Position numbers and translations under genes: made by a program. A stretch of DNA of 8,734 bases from Nitrospina sp. (GTDB lineage Bacteria > Nitrospinota > Nitrospinia > Nitrospinales > Nitrospinaceae), in assembly GCA_004357435.1 (NCBI GenBank), contig SMVS01000082.1, forward strand, positions 1 to 8,734, given 5' to 3'. The notes beneath the pieces are model-generated. The model searched no databases. It was not told the origin of the DNA and saw only the letters and a list, made by a program, of their open reading frames with translations. The first letter of the stretch is position 1, and each line of letters opens with the position of its first letter. Positions 6,445 to 8,734 of the stretch are shown here, piece after piece.

Positions 6445-6453
6445 GAACTCCTT

Positions 6454-7914
6454 TTATCCCACACTGTTTTCCAGCTTCAAGGTCAGGAGTTTTTGCGCTT
6501 CAACGGCAAACTCCATGGGAAGCTGTTTGAAAACCTCTTTACAGAATCCGTTGATGACTGCAGTGATGGCGTTCTCCCTTGAAATGCCCCGCTGTTCGAA
6601 ATAGAACAACTGGTCCTCGCTGATCTTGGAGGTCGAGGCTTCATGCTCCAAATGCGCTGACTGATTAGCGGATTCAATGTAGGGGAACGTGTGCGCGCTA
6701 CTCTTATCGCCCACCAGCATGCTGTCGCATTGCGTGTAGTTCCGGGCATTATGGGCGTTCTTGCTGATCTTGACCTGCCCGCGGTAACTGTTGCTGGAAT
6801 GGTCCGCCGAGATGCCCTTGGAGATGATGCTCGACTTGGTGTTTTTCCCCAAATGGATCATCTTCGATCCAGTATCGGCCTGCATGTAACCGTTGGTGAG
6901 GGCCACCGAGTAAAACTCGCCTTGCGAATAGTCGCCCTGCAGAATACAGCTCGGATATTTCCAGGTGATCGCCGAACCGGTTTCCACCTGGGTCCAGGAG
7001 ATCTTGGAATAGTCCCCCTGGCATTTGCCGCGCTTGGTCACAAAATTGTAAATGCCGCCCTTGCCGGTTTTGGGATCACCCGAGTACCAGTTTTGCACGG
7101 TGCTGTATTTGATCTCCGCATGGTCCAGCGTGATCAACTCGACCACCGCCGCATGCAGTTGGTTGGTATCGAACTGAGGCGCCGTGCAACCTTCCAGATA
7201 CGAGACATAACTGTTCTCCGCGCAAATGATCAAGGTGCGCTCGAACTGCCCGGTTTCCTCGGTGTTGATGCGAAAATAGGTGGACAATTCCATGGGAGAA
7301 ATCGTGTCCGGCGGGATGTAGACAAAGGATCCGTCGGTGAAGACGGCGCTGTTCAAAGCGGCGTAAAAATTGTCGCCGATCGGCACCACCGACCCCAGGT
7401 ACTGTTCCAACAGTTCCGGGTAATCCTGCACCGCCTCCGAGAAGGAGCAGAAAATAATGCCGACTTCCAGCAACTTTTTCTTGTGAGTGGTGGCCACACT
7501 GACACTGTCGAACACCGCATCCACCGCCACGTTGGAGAGACGCTTTTGCTCGTCCAGCGGAATGCCCAGCTTTTCAAAGGTTCTCAAAATTTCGGGATCG
7601 ACTTCGTCCAGATTTTCCAGCTTCTTCTTTTGTTTGGGGGCGGAATAATAAGAAATATTCTGAAAGTCGATCTTGGGGTAATGCACGTTGGGCCAAGTCG
7701 GCTCTTTCATCGTCAACCATGTCCGGTACGCTTTCAGCCGGAAATCCAGCATGAACTGCGGTTCCTTCTTCTTGGCGGAAATGGCCCGGACCACACCCTC
7801 ATCCAGCCCCTTGGGCAGGGTATCTGTTTCAATATCGGTGGTGAACCCATACTTGTATTCATTGTTTTTCAGGACATCATCCACACTGGTTCTGGAGATT
7901 GTTTCATTTGACAT
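6454..7914 (-). CDS. sufB: SufB, main cluster-building subunit of SufBCD
   Basis: SufB receives sulfur and, with SufD, holds the nascent Fe-S cluster. The 486 residues match full-length SufB. The YLEGCTAPQFDTNQLHAAVVE motif has C243, which corresponds to the sulfur-entry Cys254 of E. coli. C396 (YTQCDSML) and E425 (LEHEAST) lie 29 residues apart, the same spacing as C405 and E434 of E. coli SufB, residues at the cluster site facing SufD. The C-terminal SEDQLFYFEQRGIS block contacts SufC. ATG 7914 has AAGGAG eight nt upstream, a strong site, and starts 31 nt after the NifU-like gene, so the two are likely co-transcribed. It is followed by two hairpins and a 161-nt gap before sufC, which would allow more SufB than SufC/SufD to be made. 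Confidence 0.96.
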   Translation of the reverse strand: MSNETISRTSVDDVLKNNEYKYGFTTDIETDTLPKGLDEGVVRAISAKKKEPQFMLDFRLKAYRTWLTMKEPTWPNVHYPKIDFQNISYYSAPKQKKKLENLDEVDPEILRTFEKLGIPLDEQKRLSNVAVDAVFDSVSVATTHKKKLLEVGIIFCSFSEAVQDYPELLEQYLGSVVPIGDNFYAALNSAVFTDGSFVYIPPDTISPMELSTYFRINTEETGQFERTLIICAENSYVSYLEGCTAPQFDTNQLHAAVVELITLDHAEIKYSTVQNWYSGDPKTGKGGIYNFVTKRGKCQGDYSKISWTQVETGSAITWKYPSCILQGDYSQGEFYSVALTNGYMQADTGSKMIHLGKNTKSSIISKGISADHSSNSYRGQVKISKNAHNARNYTQCDSMLVGDKSSAHTFPYIESANQSAHLEHEASTSKISEDQLFYFEQRGISRENAITAVINGFCKEVFKQLPMEFAVEAQKLLTLKLENSVG

Positions 7915-7945
7915 TATCTAAACTCCTTTTTTCCAAAGGAACGAG

Positions 7946-8692
7946 TTACATATTGGGCACGACTTGCAAATCATTGTACACATTCTCACGTAGGATCTTT
8001 TCCATAAACGATAAGGTGGCGCCGAGGGACGACCCGCAACTGCCGCAGGCACCCTGATATTGAACGATAACCTTTTCGCCGTCCACCACTTCCTGCACCG
8101 CCACGTTGCCGCCATCCTGCATCAGGGCGGGGCGGATTTTCTCATCTAGCACGATATCGATCTGCTGGATTTGATCTTCCTCGCTGAGGTTCAGCCAAGC
8201 CTGTTCCTGCATGGTCAGTTCTTTCAGGCTGACAGGTTTGACATCGCTTTCCTTGATGCTTTGGCTGGCCGCGGCCAACGCCTTGGCGCTGGTATAATTC
8301 TCGCTGATGATCTTCAGCAGTTCCGGCACATTGCCAAAAGCCAGCTTCTTGGATTCAGGAACCGCCGGTATCTCAGGGTCGTCGCGCAAGGCCCGCTCGA
8401 TATCGGCTCCCAGCAGGGAACACGCCTCCGCAATAGTCAGGCCTTTCACCATGCCACACAACGTTTCGCAAATTCCGACGGATACCTTGCCACCGTAAGC
8501 AAAAAACTTGGCGCTGTAGATCCGGTCTTCCTCGACATCCACCAGCCAATACAGTTTCATATCCTTGAATTTGGCTTCCACCAAAGCCATGCCCTTTTCG
8601 GCGGCTTCTTCCTGATAATAGGCGCCCCGGTTTTTAGGCTGGGAAGCGGCGGATTCAAATTTAACGGAAAATGTTTCTTCAATAACAGACAT
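7946..8692 (-). CDS. NifU-like protein: cysteine-less IscU-like domain plus Nfu CxxC domain
   Basis: This is probably a cluster carrier serving the SUF system. Of 248 residues, about 180-245 form a C-terminal NifU (Nfu) domain with the conserved IRPALMQDGGNV opening and the cluster-binding C216-G-S-C219. Residues about 22-115 resemble the IscU/NifU-N fold (KGMALVEAKFKDMKLYWLVD, then AKFFAYGGKVSVGICETLCGMVKG), but the expected ligand cysteines are missing: YWLVD replaces the first Cys-Gly-Asp, GG replaces the second (usually GC), and no Cys lies near the third. Cys75, 79 and 91 do not fit the scaffold pattern. The central ferredoxin-like domain of classical NifU is absent. ATG 8692 is preceded by GAGGG eight nt upstream. 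It leads the visible locus, 31 nt before sufB. The 42 nt upstream are AT-rich with no promoter I can call; the operon start may lie outside the window. The Nfu domain is certain; the N-terminal role is inferred. Confidence 0.85.
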   Translation of the reverse strand: MSVIEETFSVKFESAASQPKNRGAYYQEEAAEKGMALVEAKFKDMKLYWLVDVEEDRIYSAKFFAYGGKVSVGICETLCGMVKGLTIAEACSLLGADIERALRDDPEIPAVPESKKLAFGNVPELLKIISENYTSAKALAAASQSIKESDVKPVSLKELTMQEQAWLNLSEEDQIQQIDIVLDEKIRPALMQDGGNVAVQEVVDGEKVIVQYQGACGSCGSSLGATLSFMEKILRENVYNDLQVVPNM

Positions 8693-8734
8693 GATTTATT
8701 CCCTCAAAACTTCAATTATTTAAGGTATAGGCCC

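Noticed and set aside
6691..7911. Long + strand open frame (406 codons) opposite sufB
   Set aside because: Its length reflects the codon bias of sufB read in reverse; the protein is His/Val/Arg-rich without motifs, and sufB is beyond doubt.
8693..8734. TATACC as a -10 box for the operon upstream of the NifU-like gene
   Set aside because: Only a partial match, and the -35 region lies outside the window, so it cannot be judged.

Overview
The window comes from a Gram-negative bacterium: the second gene encodes an outer-membrane Omp85/TPS-type beta-barrel protein with a signal peptide. Base composition is moderately GC-rich and even across the genes, and nothing marks recent transfer. The phylum cannot be read safely from the sequence. 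The gene set (a NifU-like protein plus sufBCDS plus the zinc-type sulfurtransferase SufU, with no SufE in view) would suit a deep-branching Gram-negative lineage such as Nitrospinota or Nitrospirota, but that is a guess. Every gene lies on the minus strand, so the reading order runs from high to low coordinates.

Positions 8692 to 2420 hold a complete SUF iron-sulfur cluster assembly locus: a NifU-like protein (8692-7946), sufB (7914-6454), sufC (6292-5543), sufD (5532-4210), sufS (4217-2973) and sufU (2872-2420). SufS removes sulfur from cysteine as a persulfide and SufU is the likely acceptor. SufBCD is the ATP-dependent scaffold, and the NifU-like protein, with its intact C-terminal CxxC domain, probably carries or delivers finished clusters. 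Diagnostic residues of SufB, SufC, SufD, SufS and SufU are present with the spacing known from E. coli or B. subtilis. The NifU-like protein has lost the cysteines of its N-terminal IscU-like domain.

The locus is not uniformly packed. sufC-sufD and sufD-sufS are tightly coupled (10-nt gap, 8-nt overlap). By contrast, the 161-nt sufB-sufC gap holds two hairpins, the second terminator-like. The 100-nt sufS-sufU gap holds a good sigma70-like promoter whose -35 and spacer coincide with a 23-bp near-perfect palindrome. This suggests that the parts of the pathway are expressed at separately set levels.

Positions 2419-2086 are non-coding: two GC-rich hairpins just after sufU, an AT-rich stretch, an inverted repeat and a candidate promoter. 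The next gene (2085-319) encodes a two-partner-secretion-type (ShlB/FhaC/HecB) outer-membrane transporter that appears to start at TTG. After a 142-nt intergenic region with a weak terminator-like hairpin, a 17-bp palindrome and a consensus -10 box comes the start of an exported protein (176 to beyond position 1). It resembles FecR-domain proteins and is cut by the window edge. The suf genes and the secretion genes show no functional link beyond adjacency.

No tRNA, rRNA, CRISPR array or insertion sequence was seen. The most notable signals are regulatory (the sufB-sufC hairpins and the sufU promoter/palindrome), together with the cysteine-less IscU-like domain of the NifU-like protein.
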